The position numbers and the translations under genes were made by a program. Positions 6,571 to 16,049 of a stretch of 58,258 nt of DNA are shown here, in pieces. This DNA is from Actinomycetes bacterium. Its GTDB lineage: Bacteria; Actinomycetota; Acidimicrobiia; Acidimicrobiales; RAAP-2. Within the stretch, counting starts at the first letter, position 1. Every line of letters starts with the position of its first letter. The DNA is taken from contig JAKBGV010000004.1 in the NCBI GenBank assembly GCA_021837305.1, positions 1 through 58,258 of the forward strand, read 5' to 3'. The notes under the pieces are model-generated. The model saw only the letters and a list, made by a program, of their open reading frames with translations, had not been told where the DNA came from and did not search any database.

Positions 6571-7683
6571 GTGTGCGGCCCGAAGCGTCCACGCAGGGTC
6601 GATACGACGACGTGGGAAACACCACTGACGTCGCGCGGCCACCGAGCGCTGCGCACAATCGCCGTCGCGACGCTCAGCGTCGCGTCGACGCTCGGCACCG
6701 GTTCGAGCGCCTCGAGCGCGTCGATCACGAATGATCATGCGGCCGCCGCACGGTTGTACGAGCAGATTCAGTCGATCAGCGACCGGATGGACGCCGCGAG
6801 TCAGCGCTACGACCTCGCTCAAATCAATCTGCGCCGGGTCGAAGACGCCATCACGAACACGCGGGTCGTCGCTTCCTCCATCGCCCTCCAGCAGGCGCGC
6901 GACCGCGACACGCTTCGAGCCGATGTCGTTTACGCCTACGTCACCGGCGTGAATCCCACCAATGACGCGACCCCGTTCCTCTCGAGTCCGTCTGATGATG
7001 GATCGCGCGGGGTCTATCTGCACTACGTCGAGGGTCGGATCTCGACCGCGATGGCGGCGCTGCGCGACACATCCGAGCGACTCGGCACGCAACGCCACGT
7101 CCTCGCCGCCGAGGTTCGCCGTGCGGCGGCGGCGGCGACCACCGCCCGACGTGCCGTCGCCGACGCTCGAGTCCTGCTCGGCACGCTGCACGACGCGTTG
7201 AGCAAGGTGACCCGTGACATCGCCACCTACATTCGTTTGCAGCAGGCCGCGGCGGCCGCGGCGGCCGCGCGCACGCTCCAATCAGCGAAGCCCGTCGTCG
7301 GATATCCCGCCCTTCCGGTCGACGACCGAGCAAGTGTCGCCATCCGCGCCGCGTTCAGCCTGCTCGGTGTCCCCTACGTGTGGGGTGGCGCGTCACGTCG
7401 AGGTGTGGACTGCTCGGGGCTCATCCTGCTCGCCTACGCGGCCGCGGGGATATTTCTGCCGCACTACTCAGGATTCCAGTTCGCCGCGACCGAACGGGTG
7501 CCCCTGTTCGACCTTCGCCCCGGTGACATCCTCTTCTACGGTAAAGATGGCGGCGACCACGAGACGCTCTACATCGGTAGCGGCAAGGTGATCCAGGCTG
7601 AACGGACGGGAACGGTCGTCCAGATCACACCGATCTGGTTCGGGCCCGACTTCGCTGGCATCGGCCGACCGATCACGCGTTGA
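6571..7683 (+). CDS. Secreted NlpC/P60 peptidoglycan endopeptidase with coiled-coil N-terminus
   Basis: A 370-residue exported protein, similar in layout to the actinobacterial RipA-type hydrolases that cut the peptide stems of peptidoglycan. A basic N-terminus and signal peptide end near residue 50. A long alanine-rich coiled coil covers about 55-235. The NlpC/P60 domain (about 252-370) has catalytic Cys281 in GVDCSGLIL, a GVPYVWGG motif and His330 (DHETLYIGSG). The only usable start near the signal peptide is GTG; no ATG is in frame there. It stands alone, rightward. The 81 bases after it (to the convergent ASCH gene) show no clear terminator. Confidence 0.88.
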   Translation: MCGPKRPRRVDTTTWETPLTSRGHRALRTIAVATLSVASTLGTGSSASSASITNDHAAAARLYEQIQSISDRMDAASQRYDLAQINLRRVEDAITNTRVVASSIALQQARDRDTLRADVVYAYVTGVNPTNDATPFLSSPSDDGSRGVYLHYVEGRISTAMAALRDTSERLGTQRHVLAAEVRRAAAAATTARRAVADARVLLGTLHDALSKVTRDIATYIRLQQAAAAAAAARTLQSAKPVVGYPALPVDDRASVAIRAAFSLLGVPYVWGGASRRGVDCSGLILLAYAAAGIFLPHYSGFQFAATERVPLFDLRPGDILFYGKDGGDHETLYIGSGKVIQAERTGTVVQITPIWFGPDFAGIGRPITR

Positions 7684-7764
7684 CTACGACGCCGTGACGA
7701 ACTCCACGCCTCCGCTCAAGGTCGCCCATTGCGAACGAGGGCACCCACAGCGACTATCACATCC

Positions 7765-8226
7765 TCACCGGTCCCGACTGTCACCACGTGCGACCAGTTC
7801 GAAACGCTCCAGGACTACCGGTGTCGCGTCATCAAGGACCGCGACGCGCTCGCCGAGCTCGGCGCGCACGTCGTCGCCGCGCCAGAAGGCCTCGTGCGCC
7901 TCGCGCCACGCCTCAACAGTCGTGTGGCCCTCGCCCTCGTCGACGCAGTGCGCGAGGTCAACCGCGCCCAGTGGCACGACGACGACGTCGGTCACCTCGA
8001 TCACCGCGACGCGCCGACCATCCGAATCCACGACGGCGAATCGTTGCCCCGGCTCGGGCATCGGCTCACTGAGTTCGTACTCGGCGGCGAGACTCGTCGT
8101 CGACACCTTCTCACCACGCAGTATTGCGTCGACCAGCCGGTCACGCAGTGGTCCGGGGAAGGCGAACTCCGCGATGGGGAGCCGTGCGTCATCTGAGTCT
8201 TCCCCCACCCCCGAAGCGTACGACAC
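7765..8226 (-). CDS. ASCH-domain protein
   Basis: A 153-residue cytosolic protein of the ASCH superfamily (a beta-barrel fold related to PUA). Proteins of this kind are thought to bind RNA or modified nucleosides; some members hydrolyse acetylated cytidine. Diagnostic features are FAFPGPLRDRLV near the start, the GEKVSTTSL motif (the usual GxKxxTxS pattern), VVDSDGRRVAVIEVTDV and the WREAHEAFW C-terminal helix. It starts with GTG; a second GTG six codons on is possible. It is the last gene of the long leftward set, 15 bases after metF, and may simply be read through from it. Its substrate is unknown. Confidence 0.8.
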   Translation of the reverse strand: MSYASGVGEDSDDARLPIAEFAFPGPLRDRLVDAILRGEKVSTTSLAAEYELSEPMPEPGQRFAVVDSDGRRVAVIEVTDVVVVPLGAVDLAHCVDEGEGHTTVEAWREAHEAFWRGDDVRAELGERVAVLDDATPVVLERFELVARGDSRDR

Positions 8227-8241
8227 TAGGTCAACGATCCG

Positions 8242-9096
8242 TCAGACCTCGAAGAGCGCCCGGTGGATCTCGCGCGTCGCCGTCGAGCGGTTGAGCGTGT
8301 AGAAGTGCAGTCCCGGCGCGCCGCGAGCGAGCAACTCCCTCGACAGCGTGGTCGCCGCCTCGATACCGGCCGCGCGCACCGCCGCCGGCCCGCCGACCTC
8401 GTCCGCGGCGACCAGGCGGTCCACCAACTCGTCGGGCACGGTGGCGCCCATCACGGCCATCCGCTTGACGCTGCTCAAGCTCGTCACGGGCATGATGCCC
8501 GGCAGGACCGGTTTGTGCACTCCGAGATCAGCCAGTTCGGCGACGAGTCGACTCCACTCGTCGGCCCGGAAGAAGAACTGGGTCACGGCGAAGTCCGCGA
8601 GGTCGAGCTTCGCAGCGAGGTGGCGCCGGTCCTCGGCGTGGTTCGCCGACCGGGGATGGCCCTGGGGGTGGGCCGCCACGCCGATCGCGAAGTCTCCGAC
8701 CTCACGCGCGAGCTCGACGAGGTCGATGGCGTGGGCGAAGTCGCTCGACACGTTCGAGCCGTCATCGGGCACGTCACCGCCGAGGGCCATCACGTTCTGC
8801 ACGCCGGCGGCCGCGCAGCGCGCGAGCACGTCGGCCATCGCGGCCCGCGTGTGGCCGACGCAAATCAGGTGAGCCATCGCGGTCATGACCCCGTCGTGCT
8901 GGATCCGCGTCACGAGGTCGAAGGTGCGCTGACGGGACTCGGCCCCGCCCCGGTACGTCACCGAGACGAACGACGGCGACAGGGGCACCAGGTCGGCGAG
9001 CGTCGTGTCGAGCACGCGCGCCTCGTCGTCGGATTTGGGCGGGAAGAACTCGAACGACCGGGTGAGCCCGGCCGCCAACAGCGTGTCGATGCGCAC
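8242..9096 (-). CDS. metF: 5,10-methylenetetrahydrofolate reductase
   Basis: A 284-residue TIM-barrel flavoprotein that reduces methylene-THF to methyl-THF for methionine synthesis. It begins with the family signature SFEFFPPKSDDEA (about 14-26), then FVSVTYRGG, THL-like MAHLICVGHT, ALGGDVPDDG and FFFRADEW. The length is normal for the bacterial short form. GTG start. It follows the cupin gene by 3 bases and shares the transcript with folD, which makes its substrate's precursor, so this part of the operon is a folate one-carbon block. Confidence 0.96.
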   Translation of the reverse strand: MRIDTLLAAGLTRSFEFFPPKSDDEARVLDTTLADLVPLSPSFVSVTYRGGAESRQRTFDLVTRIQHDGVMTAMAHLICVGHTRAAMADVLARCAAAGVQNVMALGGDVPDDGSNVSSDFAHAIDLVELAREVGDFAIGVAAHPQGHPRSANHAEDRRHLAAKLDLADFAVTQFFFRADEWSRLVAELADLGVHKPVLPGIMPVTSLSSVKRMAVMGATVPDELVDRLVAADEVGGPAAVRAAGIEAATTLSRELLARGAPGLHFYTLNRSTATREIHRALFEV

Positions 9097-9099
9097 GGA

Positions 9100-9465
9100 C
9101 TAGGCGCGACCGAAATCGTCTTCGAGCCGCACGATGTCGTCCTCACCGAAGTAGGTACCGTGCTGGATCTCGATGAAGATGACCGGTGCGTCGCCGCGGT
9201 TCTCGCAACGATGCGCCTCTCCGAGCGCGACGTCCACCGAGTCGCCGGCGCCGACCTCGCGTTCGACGCCGGCGAGCACCACCGTCGCGCGACCGGCGAG
9301 GAAGTACCAGTGCTCGGCCCGACGGGCGTGGGTCTGGTAGCTGAGGCGCTTACCGGGCATGACCACGATGCGCTTCACCTTGTAGTCGAAAGAGGAGTCG
9401 TCGAGGACCGTGTAGTTACCCCACGGCCGCTCGTCGTATTCACGACCGAGTTCGTCCATTGTCAT
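9100..9465 (-). CDS. Cupin protein, phosphomannose-isomerase C-terminal type
   Basis: A 121-residue single-cupin protein matching the C-terminal half of type II mannose-6-phosphate isomerase / mannose-1-phosphate guanylyltransferase: RPWGNYTVL, a PGKRLSYQTH-x2-RAEHWYFL metal motif (His, Glu, His), a distal His in GEAHRCEN, and IEIQHGTYFGEDDIVR. It probably isomerises or binds a phosphosugar, but as a stand-alone domain its exact reaction is uncertain. Its ATG overlaps the folD stop (ATGA), which fixes the start although the frame is open further upstream. Why a sugar cupin sits between folD and metF is unclear. Confidence 0.83.
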   Translation of the reverse strand: MTMDELGREYDERPWGNYTVLDDSSFDYKVKRIVVMPGKRLSYQTHARRAEHWYFLAGRATVVLAGVEREVGAGDSVDVALGEAHRCENRGDAPVIFIEIQHGTYFGEDDIVRLEDDFGRA

Positions 9466-10316
9466 CGCACTTTCTGCGCCGCGAGTACGGCGTTGCGAAC
9501 CAGCATGGCACGCGTCATCGGCCCCACGCCACCGATGCGCGGCGTGATCCATCCGGCCACGTCGGCGACGCTTTCCTCGACGTCGCTCAGGAGCTTCTTG
9601 CCCGACCAACTCGTACCCGCCCCGACCACCGCCGCGCCGGGCTTGACCATGTCCGGGGTGACGAGTCCAGCCCGTCCGGCGGCGGCCACGACGACGTCCC
9701 CGGTTCGCGTGATCGCCCCGAGGTCGGCCACCCCGGTGTGCACGACCGTCACGGCGGCGTTACAGCCCGGACGCTTCAGCGCGAGCAGGAGCGCGAGGGG
9801 GCGCCCGATGGTGAGGCCCCGTCCGATCACCACGACGTGTTGGCCCTCGACGGGCACCTGGTAGTCGCTGAGCAGCTCGACGATGCCCGCGGGCGTGCAG
9901 GGCAGCGGACCCGGCGCGCCCATCACGAGGCGCCCGAGGTTGGTGGGGTGCAGGCCGTCGACGTCCTTCGCGGGGTCGACGCGCAAGAGCACCTCCTCCT
10001 CGTTGATGCCCGCCGGCAGGGGCAGTTGGACGAGGATCGAGTGGATCCGCTCGTCGGCGTTCATCCGGTCGACGACCGCCTCGATCTCGCCCTGGGTGGC
10101 GCTCGCGGGCAGGTGCTCGTGGAACGAGACGATGCCCACCTCCTCACAGTCGGCGTGCTTCATCGCGACGTACTTCGCGCTCGGGCCGTCGTCACCGACG
10201 AGGATCGTGCCCAGTCCCACCGGTCGGCCCTCGGCGGCGAGTCGCCCGGCCCGGTCGGCGAGCTCCATCTTGATGCGGTTGGCGACGCGTTGTCCGTCGA
10301 GCAGGGTGGCGGTCAT
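9462..10316 (-). CDS. folD: Methylenetetrahydrofolate dehydrogenase / methenyl-THF cyclohydrolase
   Basis: A 284-residue bifunctional FolD that interconverts methylene-THF and 10-formyl-THF. Signatures: GDDGPSAKYVAMKHADCEEVGI region with the catalytic Tyr and Lys, ILVQLPLPAGI, DPAKDVDGLHP, and the NADP-binding GRGLTIGRPLALLL. The length is standard. It starts 7 bases after purH, whose AICAR formyltransferase step uses 10-formyl-THF, so the two are functionally matched. ATG start with the stop overlapping the following cupin gene. Confidence 0.97.
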   Translation of the reverse strand: MTATLLDGQRVANRIKMELADRAGRLAAEGRPVGLGTILVGDDGPSAKYVAMKHADCEEVGIVSFHEHLPASATQGEIEAVVDRMNADERIHSILVQLPLPAGINEEEVLLRVDPAKDVDGLHPTNLGRLVMGAPGPLPCTPAGIVELLSDYQVPVEGQHVVVIGRGLTIGRPLALLLALKRPGCNAAVTVVHTGVADLGAITRTGDVVVAAAGRAGLVTPDMVKPGAAVVGAGTSWSGKKLLSDVEESVADVAGWITPRIGGVGPMTRAMLVRNAVLAAQKVR

Positions 10317-10323
10317 GGCTCTC

Positions 10324-11865
10324 CTAGTGTCGGAAGTGTCGTTCGCCGGTCATGAGCATCACGATCCCGGCTCGGTTGGCGGCTTCGATGACCTCGCCGT
10401 CGCGCACCGAGCCGCCGGGCTGGACGATCGCGGTCACGCCGGCGTCGGTCAGGGACTCGAGACCGTCGGCGAAGGGGAAGAAGGCGTCCGAGGCGGCGGC
10501 CGCGCCGGCGGCGAGCGGGCCCGCCTTGGTCGTGGCGACCCCGGCCGCGACGACGCGCGACTGCTGACCCGCGCCCACCCCGACCGCGACCCCGTCGCGC
10601 GCGATGACGATGGCGTTCGAGGTCGTGCGCGCACAGACCCGCCACGCCACCGCGAGGTCGACGAGCTGGGCGGGGGTCGGCTGGGCCTCGGTCACGCAGC
10701 GCCACGTCGAGGGCGCGGCGAGCAGCTCGTCGGCGTCCTGGACGAGGGCGGTGTTCCCGAAGGTCCGGATCGAGCGCGCGAGCGCTTCGGGCGCGGGGCC
10801 GCTCAGCAGGCGCGTCGCCTTGCGGCGCGCGCGCAGTCGCTCGACGGCGCCGTCACCGAAGGACCGCGCGATGATGACGTCGGCCTGGGGACCGGCGGCG
10901 ATCACCTCGGCGAGCTCGTCGTCGAGCTCGCCGCCGACGGCCACCACGCCACCGAAGGCGCTCTGGGGGTCGGCCGCGAGCGCGGCGGCAAAGGCCTCGA
11001 CGAGGGTCGCGCCGAGCGCGGCGCCCGAGGCGTTCGCGTGCTTGATGATCGCCACGGCCGCCCGACCGGGCGCGTCGGCGGCGAGCTCGTGCACGAGGCG
11101 CCACGCGGCGTCGGCGTCAAAGAGGTTCAGGTACGACAGGGGCGAGCCGGCGTGCTGGTGCACGTGGTCCCACCACGGATCCGTGCCGGCCGCGCGGTAG
11201 CGGGCCCCGACCTGGTGGGGGTTCTCGCCGTAGCGCAGCGTCTCGACGCGCTCGAGGCTGAGGTGGATGGTCTCGGGCAACGCCGCGTCGAGCGCGCTCG
11301 GCGCCTCGCCGATCGACCCGCCGCCGTCGAACCACGCGACGATGGCCGCGTCGTAGGCCGCGGTGTGGGCGAAGGCGGCGCGCGCCAGGCGGTGTCGCGT
11401 CTGGTCGCTCAGGGTCCCGGCCGCGACGAGCTCGGCGAGCACGGCCCCGTACTGGGCGGGGTTGGTCACGACGCCCACGTGGGCGTGGTTCTTCGCCGCG
11501 GCGCGCACCATCGTCGGGCCGCCCACGTCGATGAGCTCGACCGAGGGATTGGAGGAGAAGGGGTAGAGGTTGCACACCACGAGGTCGATCGGGGTGATCT
11601 CGTGGGTGGCGAGCGCCTCGAGGTGCTCGGGCACGTCGCGGTCGGCGAGGATGCCCCCGTGGATCATCGGGTGCAGGGTCTTCACCCGGCCGCCGAGCAT
11701 CTCGGGGAAGTCCGTGACCGCGGCGACGTCCACGTGGGCGACGTTCGCCTCGTCGAGGGCCGTCGCGGTGCCGCCCGAGGCGACCAGCTCGTAGCCGAGC
11801 CCGACGAGCCCCTCGGCGAACTCGACGAGACCCGTCTTGTCCCACACGCTCAGTAATGCCCGCAT
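10324..11865 (-). CDS. purH: Bifunctional AICAR formyltransferase / IMP cyclohydrolase
   Basis: A 513-residue enzyme that catalyses the last two steps of purine synthesis, giving IMP. The N-terminal IMP cyclohydrolase has LLSVWDKTGLVEFA, GGRVKTLHPMIHGGIL and VVCNLYPF. The C-terminal formyltransferase has the catalytic KHANASGAA and the QSAFGGVVA motif. It ends with the family's VMLMTGERHFRH. The ATG follows the purN stop directly, giving the pair purN-purH as in many actinobacteria. Confidence 0.98.
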   Translation of the reverse strand: MRALLSVWDKTGLVEFAEGLVGLGYELVASGGTATALDEANVAHVDVAAVTDFPEMLGGRVKTLHPMIHGGILADRDVPEHLEALATHEITPIDLVVCNLYPFSSNPSVELIDVGGPTMVRAAAKNHAHVGVVTNPAQYGAVLAELVAAGTLSDQTRHRLARAAFAHTAAYDAAIVAWFDGGGSIGEAPSALDAALPETIHLSLERVETLRYGENPHQVGARYRAAGTDPWWDHVHQHAGSPLSYLNLFDADAAWRLVHELAADAPGRAAVAIIKHANASGAALGATLVEAFAAALAADPQSAFGGVVAVGGELDDELAEVIAAGPQADVIIARSFGDGAVERLRARRKATRLLSGPAPEALARSIRTFGNTALVQDADELLAAPSTWRCVTEAQPTPAQLVDLAVAWRVCARTTSNAIVIARDGVAVGVGAGQQSRVVAAGVATTKAGPLAAGAAAASDAFFPFADGLESLTDAGVTAIVQPGGSVRDGEVIEAANRAGIVMLMTGERHFRH

Positions 11866-12486
11866 CTACTCATCTCCCATCTCGATAACGATCGACGCCG
11901 GCTCGCGGCCCTCGGCGAGCGCGCGCATCACGCGCGCGACGACGTCGGGGTAGAGCACGCGCTCGACGGTCTTGATCCGTTCGTGCAGGTCGCTCTCAGA
12001 GTCCCCGGCGAGCACCGGCACCCGGCGCTGGGCGAGGATCGGCCCGTCGTCGAGCGCCTCGGTGGCCACGTGGACCGTGCAGCCCGACTCGGGAACCCCC
12101 GCGGCGAGCGCGGCCGCGACGGCGTGCCAGCCCTTGAAGTCGGGCAGCAGGCTCGGGTGGGTGTTGAGCACCCGACCGGGCAGCGCCTCGTGGAAGGTCC
12201 GCGTCGTCACCGTGCCGAATCCGGCCATCGCGACGAGGTCGATGCGGTGCGACGCGAGCAGCGTCGCGAGGTCCCGGCTGTAGGCGTCGCGGTCGAAGGC
12301 CGGCGTGAAGCCGCCGTAGAGGGCGCGATCGAGCAGCAGGGCGTCGATCCCGTGGTCGTCGGCGACCTCGAGGGCCCGGCACGGTCGGTCCGCGACCACC
12401 AGGGCGACCTCGAGGCCCGCGGCGAACATCGCCTCGAGGATCGTGCCCGAACCGGACACCAGGACGCAGAGTCGGACGTCGCCCAA
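11866..12486 (-). CDS. purN: Phosphoribosylglycinamide formyltransferase
   Basis: A 206-residue GAR transformylase that transfers the formyl group of 10-formyl-THF in purine synthesis. Features: CVLVSGSGTILEA phosphate loop, AGFGTV-(T/L) region, and LNTHPSLLPDFKGWHAVAAAL with the catalytic Asn, His and later Asp (TEALDDGPILAQR). The most usable start is TTG, three bases after the sucD stop and without an obvious Shine-Dalgarno, so translation probably depends on coupling to sucD. The TTG start is inferred from the family N-terminus; later starts would cut the first strand. Confidence 0.94.
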   Translation of the reverse strand: MGDVRLCVLVSGSGTILEAMFAAGLEVALVVADRPCRALEVADDHGIDALLLDRALYGGFTPAFDRDAYSRDLATLLASHRIDLVAMAGFGTVTTRTFHEALPGRVLNTHPSLLPDFKGWHAVAAALAAGVPESGCTVHVATEALDDGPILAQRRVPVLAGDSESDLHERIKTVERVLYPDVVARVMRALAEGREPASIVIEMGDE

Positions 12487-12489
12487 CGT

Positions 12490-13374
12490 CTAGAGCGCCC
12501 GGACGATCTCGACCATCTTCTCGCCGGCCTCGGTCGGGTTGAGACAGACGTGGACGCCGGCTTCGCGCAGTGCCGCCATCTTGGCTTGGGCGGTGCCCTT
12601 GGAGCCCGAGATGATGGCGCCCGCGTGGCCCATCTTGCGACCGGCGGGTGCGGTGACCCCGGCGACGTAGGCCACGACCGGCTTGGTCATGTGCGCCTTG
12701 ATCCACTCCGCGGCACGCTCCTCCTCGGAGCCGCCGATCTCGCCGATCATCATGACGGCCTTGGTCTCGGGGTCGGCCTCGAAGGCGGCCAGGCAGTCGA
12801 TGAAGTTCGTGCCCGGGACCGGGTCCCCGCCAATGCCCACGCAGGTCGTCTGGCCGATCCCCTGCTGGCTGAGCTCGTGGAGGGCCTGGTAGGTGAGGGT
12901 GCCCGAACGCGAGACGATGCCGACGGGGCCACCCGCGAGGGCGATGTCGCCCGAGGTGATGCCGATGTTGCACTTACCGGGGCTGATGATGCCCGGGCAG
13001 TTCGGCCCGAGCAGACGCACGCCGGGGAACTCCTCGACGAGCCGGTTGTACACGCGGGCCTCGTCGTGGGCGGGGATGCCCTCGGTGATGCTCACGATGA
13101 ACGTGATGCCACCCTGGGCGGCCTCGATGATGGCGTCGGCCGCGAACTTCGGCGGCACGACGACGAAGGAGGCCGTGGCCCCGGTGGCGGCGACGGCCTC
13201 GGCGACGGTGTTAAAGACGGGGATGCCGTCGACGTCGGTGCCGCCCTTGCCCGGGGTGACCCCGCCCACGACCTTGGTGCCGTAGTCGCGATTGCGCAGA
13301 CCGTGGAAGCGGCCCTGGCCGCCGGTCAGTCCCTGCACGATGACTTTGGTGTTCTCGTCTACGAAGATGCTCAT
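12490..13374 (-). CDS. sucD: Succinyl-CoA ligase, alpha subunit
   Basis: A 294-residue subunit of the TCA-cycle enzyme that couples succinyl-CoA cleavage to nucleotide triphosphate formation. It has an N-terminal CoA-binding Rossmann domain ([25 protein letters not shown]) and a ligase domain with [17 protein letters not shown] and the phospho-histidine loop ([10 protein letters not shown]). It starts 9 bases after sucC with AAGGA as ribosome binding site. Normal length. Confidence 0.97.
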   Translation of the reverse strand: MSIFVDENTKVIVQGLTGGQGRFHGLRNRDYGTKVVGGVTPGKGGTDVDGIPVFNTVAEAVAATGATASFVVVPPKFAADAIIEAAQGGITFIVSITEGIPAHDEARVYNRLVEEFPGVRLLGPNCPGIISPGKCNIGITSGDIALAGGPVGIVSRSGTLTYQALHELSQQGIGQTTCVGIGGDPVPGTNFIDCLAAFEADPETKAVMMIGEIGGSEEERAAEWIKAHMTKPVVAYVAGVTAPAGRKMGHAGAIISGSKGTAQAKMAALREAGVHVCLNPTEAGEKMVEIVRAL

Positions 13375-13383
13375 GGTCGGTCC

Positions 13384-14526
13384 TTACTGGTTCGCGAAGG
13401 CCACGGCCCGACGGGCGGCGTCCAACATGGTCGGTTCGGTGAGAAGTCGGTCGTTGAGGTGCGCCTCGAGGATCGCGCGGCCCTCGACGGCGTTGGTGCC
13501 ATCGAGTCGCAGCACGATCGGCGCGCTGATCGTCACGCGGCTGAGCGCTTCGACAACGCCCTTGGCGACCTCGTCGACGCGCGTGATGCCGCCGAAGATG
13601 TTCACGAAGATCGACTTCACCTTGGGGTCGGTGTTGATGACCTCGAGGGCGGCGGCCATCACGTCGGCGTTGGCGCCGCCGCCGATGTCGAGGAAGTTCG
13701 CGGCCGAGCCGCCCACCTGGTTCACCACGTCCAGGGTCGACATCGCGAGCCCGGCGCCGTTGGCGATGATCCCGACGGTGCCGTCCAGACCGATGTAGTT
13801 GAGACCCTTCTCCTTGGCCATCTTCTCGCGCGGGTCCTCGGTCTCGGTCGCGCGGTACTCCTCCCACTCGGGGTGGCGGAACGCCGCGTTCTCATCGAGG
13901 GTGACCTTCGCGTCGAGCGCGTGCACCCGGCCGTCGGGGGTGAGGATGAGCGGGTTCACCTCGGCGAGGTCGCAGTCGCCCTCGACGTAGCAGGTGTAGA
14001 GCTTGACGAGCAGCTCGGCGGCCTGGGCGCGCGCCGCCTCATCCAGTCCCGCCTCGGCGACCCAGCGACGCGCCGTGGCGACGTCCAGACCGACCAGCGG
14101 GTCGATCTGGAGCATCGCGATCGCGTCGGGGTTCTCCTCGGCGACGACCTCGATCTCCACGCCCCCCTGGGCGCTCAGCATGCCGAGATGGACCTTGTTC
14201 GGACGGTCCAACGTGAAGGACGCGTAGTACTCCTTCTCGATGTCACTCGCGTGTTCGACCCACAGGCGCTTGACCACGTGGCCCTTGATGTCGAGTCCCA
14301 GGATCGCGCCCGCGTGGGTGCGCACCTCGTCCTCGGTGGCGGCGAGCTTGACGCCGCCGGCCTTGCCGCGGCCGCCGACCTTCACCTGGGCCTTGACGAC
14401 CACGGGGAAGCCGACGCGCGCGGCGACGCGCAGCGCCTCCTCGACGGTGTCCGCGACGCCGCCGGGTGAGACGGGGATGTCGAATCGCGAGAAGTACTGC
14501 TTCCCCTGATACTCAAAAAGGTCCAT
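13384..14526 (-). CDS. sucC: Succinyl-CoA ligase, beta subunit
   Basis: A 380-residue ATP-grasp subunit. It starts with MDLFEYQGKQYF and has VVVKAQVKVGGRGKAGGVKLA for nucleotide binding, the DCDLAEVNPLI metal site and the GGITRVDEVAKG phosphate-binding end. It forms the alpha-beta enzyme with SucD. It lies 42 bases downstream of the B12-binding protein gene. Together with a methylmalonyl-CoA mutase subunit this would link propionyl-CoA use to the TCA cycle, but the rest of a mutase is not in the window. Confidence 0.97.
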   Translation of the reverse strand: MDLFEYQGKQYFSRFDIPVSPGGVADTVEEALRVAARVGFPVVVKAQVKVGGRGKAGGVKLAATEDEVRTHAGAILGLDIKGHVVKRLWVEHASDIEKEYYASFTLDRPNKVHLGMLSAQGGVEIEVVAEENPDAIAMLQIDPLVGLDVATARRWVAEAGLDEAARAQAAELLVKLYTCYVEGDCDLAEVNPLILTPDGRVHALDAKVTLDENAAFRHPEWEEYRATETEDPREKMAKEKGLNYIGLDGTVGIIANGAGLAMSTLDVVNQVGGSAANFLDIGGGANADVMAAALEVINTDPKVKSIFVNIFGGITRVDEVAKGVVEALSRVTISAPIVLRLDGTNAVEGRAILEAHLNDRLLTEPTMLDAARRAVAFANQ

Positions 14527-14568
14527 CGTCGTCCACTTTCTCTGCCAGTACTACCGAAATCTGTCCGC

Positions 14569-14979
<411 letters not shown>

Positions 14980-14987
14980 CGGATGCC

Positions 14988-14993
14988 AGCATA
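14988..14993 (-). promoter_or_regulatory. -10 box of a leaderless promoter for the B12-binding gene and sucCD set
   Basis: TATGCT on the minus strand, ending 8 bases before the ATG, with no Shine-Dalgarno between them. This is the geometry of leaderless actinobacterial genes. No clear -35 is visible. The divergent ubiA gene begins at 15141; the remaining bases up to there show no other element. Confidence 0.4.
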
Positions 14994-15128
14994 GAACGCC
15001 CCACGACGGCCCCCATTCGGCCGCTGCGGCCGTCACGTGCCCGCGTGGTGTCGTGGACATCGGGCATCGGGGTCGCGCCTCGAATCGCGCGACGTCGCGA
15101 CGCCACCCGGCGCGTCGCCCAGACCCAT

Positions 15129-15134
15129 TAGCGT
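15129..15134 (+). promoter_or_regulatory. -10 box of a leaderless promoter for the ubiA-dprE1-dprE2 operon
   Basis: TAGCGT (TANNNT type), 6 bases before the GTG start, with no room for a Shine-Dalgarno. This suggests transcription starts at or next to the start codon. The assignment rests on position and the short consensus only. Confidence 0.38.
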
Positions 15135-15140
15135 GGACCC

Positions 15141-16049
15141 GTGGCGAGCGACGTGGCGACTGCACGCGGACCGGTTCGTGCCCTCATCTCGGCGATGCGA
15201 CCGGTCCAGTGGCTAAAGAACGGGCTGATCGGGGTCGCCCCGGTCGCGGCCGGGGTCGCCACCCACGCCGACGTGCAGCGCCACACCGCAGCGGCCTTCC
15301 TCTGCTTTTGCGCGCTGTCCTCGGCGATCTACCTGCTCAATGACGTGCGCGACCTCGAGGCCGACCGGCGACACCCCACCAAGCGCCACCGCGCCATCCC
15401 CGCGGGCCAGCTGCGCGTGTCCTGGGCGCTCGCCGCGGCGCTCGTGCTCACGCTCGTCGCCTTCACCCTGCCGATGCTGCTCTGGCAGCCCGAGGGGCTC
15501 TACCTGATCCTCTCGCTCTACCTCGCGATCCACCTGGCCTACAACTTCGGCGTGAAGAACGTCGCGATCATCGAACTCGGCTTCGTCGCGAGCGGCTTCT
15601 TCCTGCGCGCCTACGCCGGGGCCGCGGCCTCGCACATCTACGTCTCGGCCTGGTTCCTCGTCGTGATCTCCTTCGGCGCGCTCTTCCTCGTGGTGGGCAA
15701 GCGCTCGAGCGAGCTCCAACAGGTCGGCGCCGGGGCCACGCGCAAGGTCCTCGCCGAGTACAGCCCGGACTTCTTGCACTCGGCGCTCACGATGACCGCG
15801 ACCGTGGTGATCACCACTTACTGCCTGTGGGCCTTTGACACCTCCTACGGCGGGCTGTCGAGCCTGCGCCACCACATGGTGCCGATCCGGCTCACCGTGA
15901 TACCGGTCGTCTACGCGATGCTCTACATCATGCGCGCCGCCGAGGCCGGCGAGGGCCAGGCCCCCGAGGACCTGCTCTGGCGCAACCGCATCGTCCAGCT
16001 GCTCGGGCTCTCCTGGGCGGTCCTGCTCTTCATCGGGATCTACGCGTGA
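15141..16049 (+). CDS. ubiA: Decaprenyl-phosphate phosphoribosyltransferase (UbiA family)
   Basis: A 302-residue polytopic membrane enzyme (about nine helices) that transfers 5-phosphoribose from PRPP to decaprenyl phosphate, the first committed step of the arabinose donor DPA. The first catalytic loop, [18 protein letters not shown], is the Mg/pyrophosphate motif with the HPTKR extension typical of this subgroup rather than of quinone prenyltransferases. The order ubiA-dprE1-dprE2 with GTGA overlap to dprE1 confirms the pathway. GTG start, probably leaderless. Confidence 0.92.
   Translation: MASDVATARGPVRALISAMRPVQWLKNGLIGVAPVAAGVATHADVQRHTAAAFLCFCALSSAIYLLNDVRDLEADRRHPTKRHRAIPAGQLRVSWALAAALVLTLVAFTLPMLLWQPEGLYLILSLYLAIHLAYNFGVKNVAIIELGFVASGFFLRAYAGAAASHIYVSAWFLVVISFGALFLVVGKRSSELQQVGAGATRKVLAEYSPDFLHSALTMTATVVITTYCLWAFDTSYGGLSSLRHHMVPIRLTVIPVVYAMLYIMRAAEAGEGQAPEDLLWRNRIVQLLGLSWAVLLFIGIYA

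Noticed and set aside
7230-7275. A GCGGCC-rich tandem repeat inside the NlpC/P60 gene
   Set aside because: It encodes a run of alanines in the coiled coil and is a codon-level simple repeat, not a mobile or regulatory element.
8263-14469. Three long plus-strand frames opposite metF, folD, purH, purN and sucCD
   Set aside because: They are antisense shadows with repetitive Arg/Gly/His-rich composition and no family motif, while the minus strand encodes full-length enzymes.
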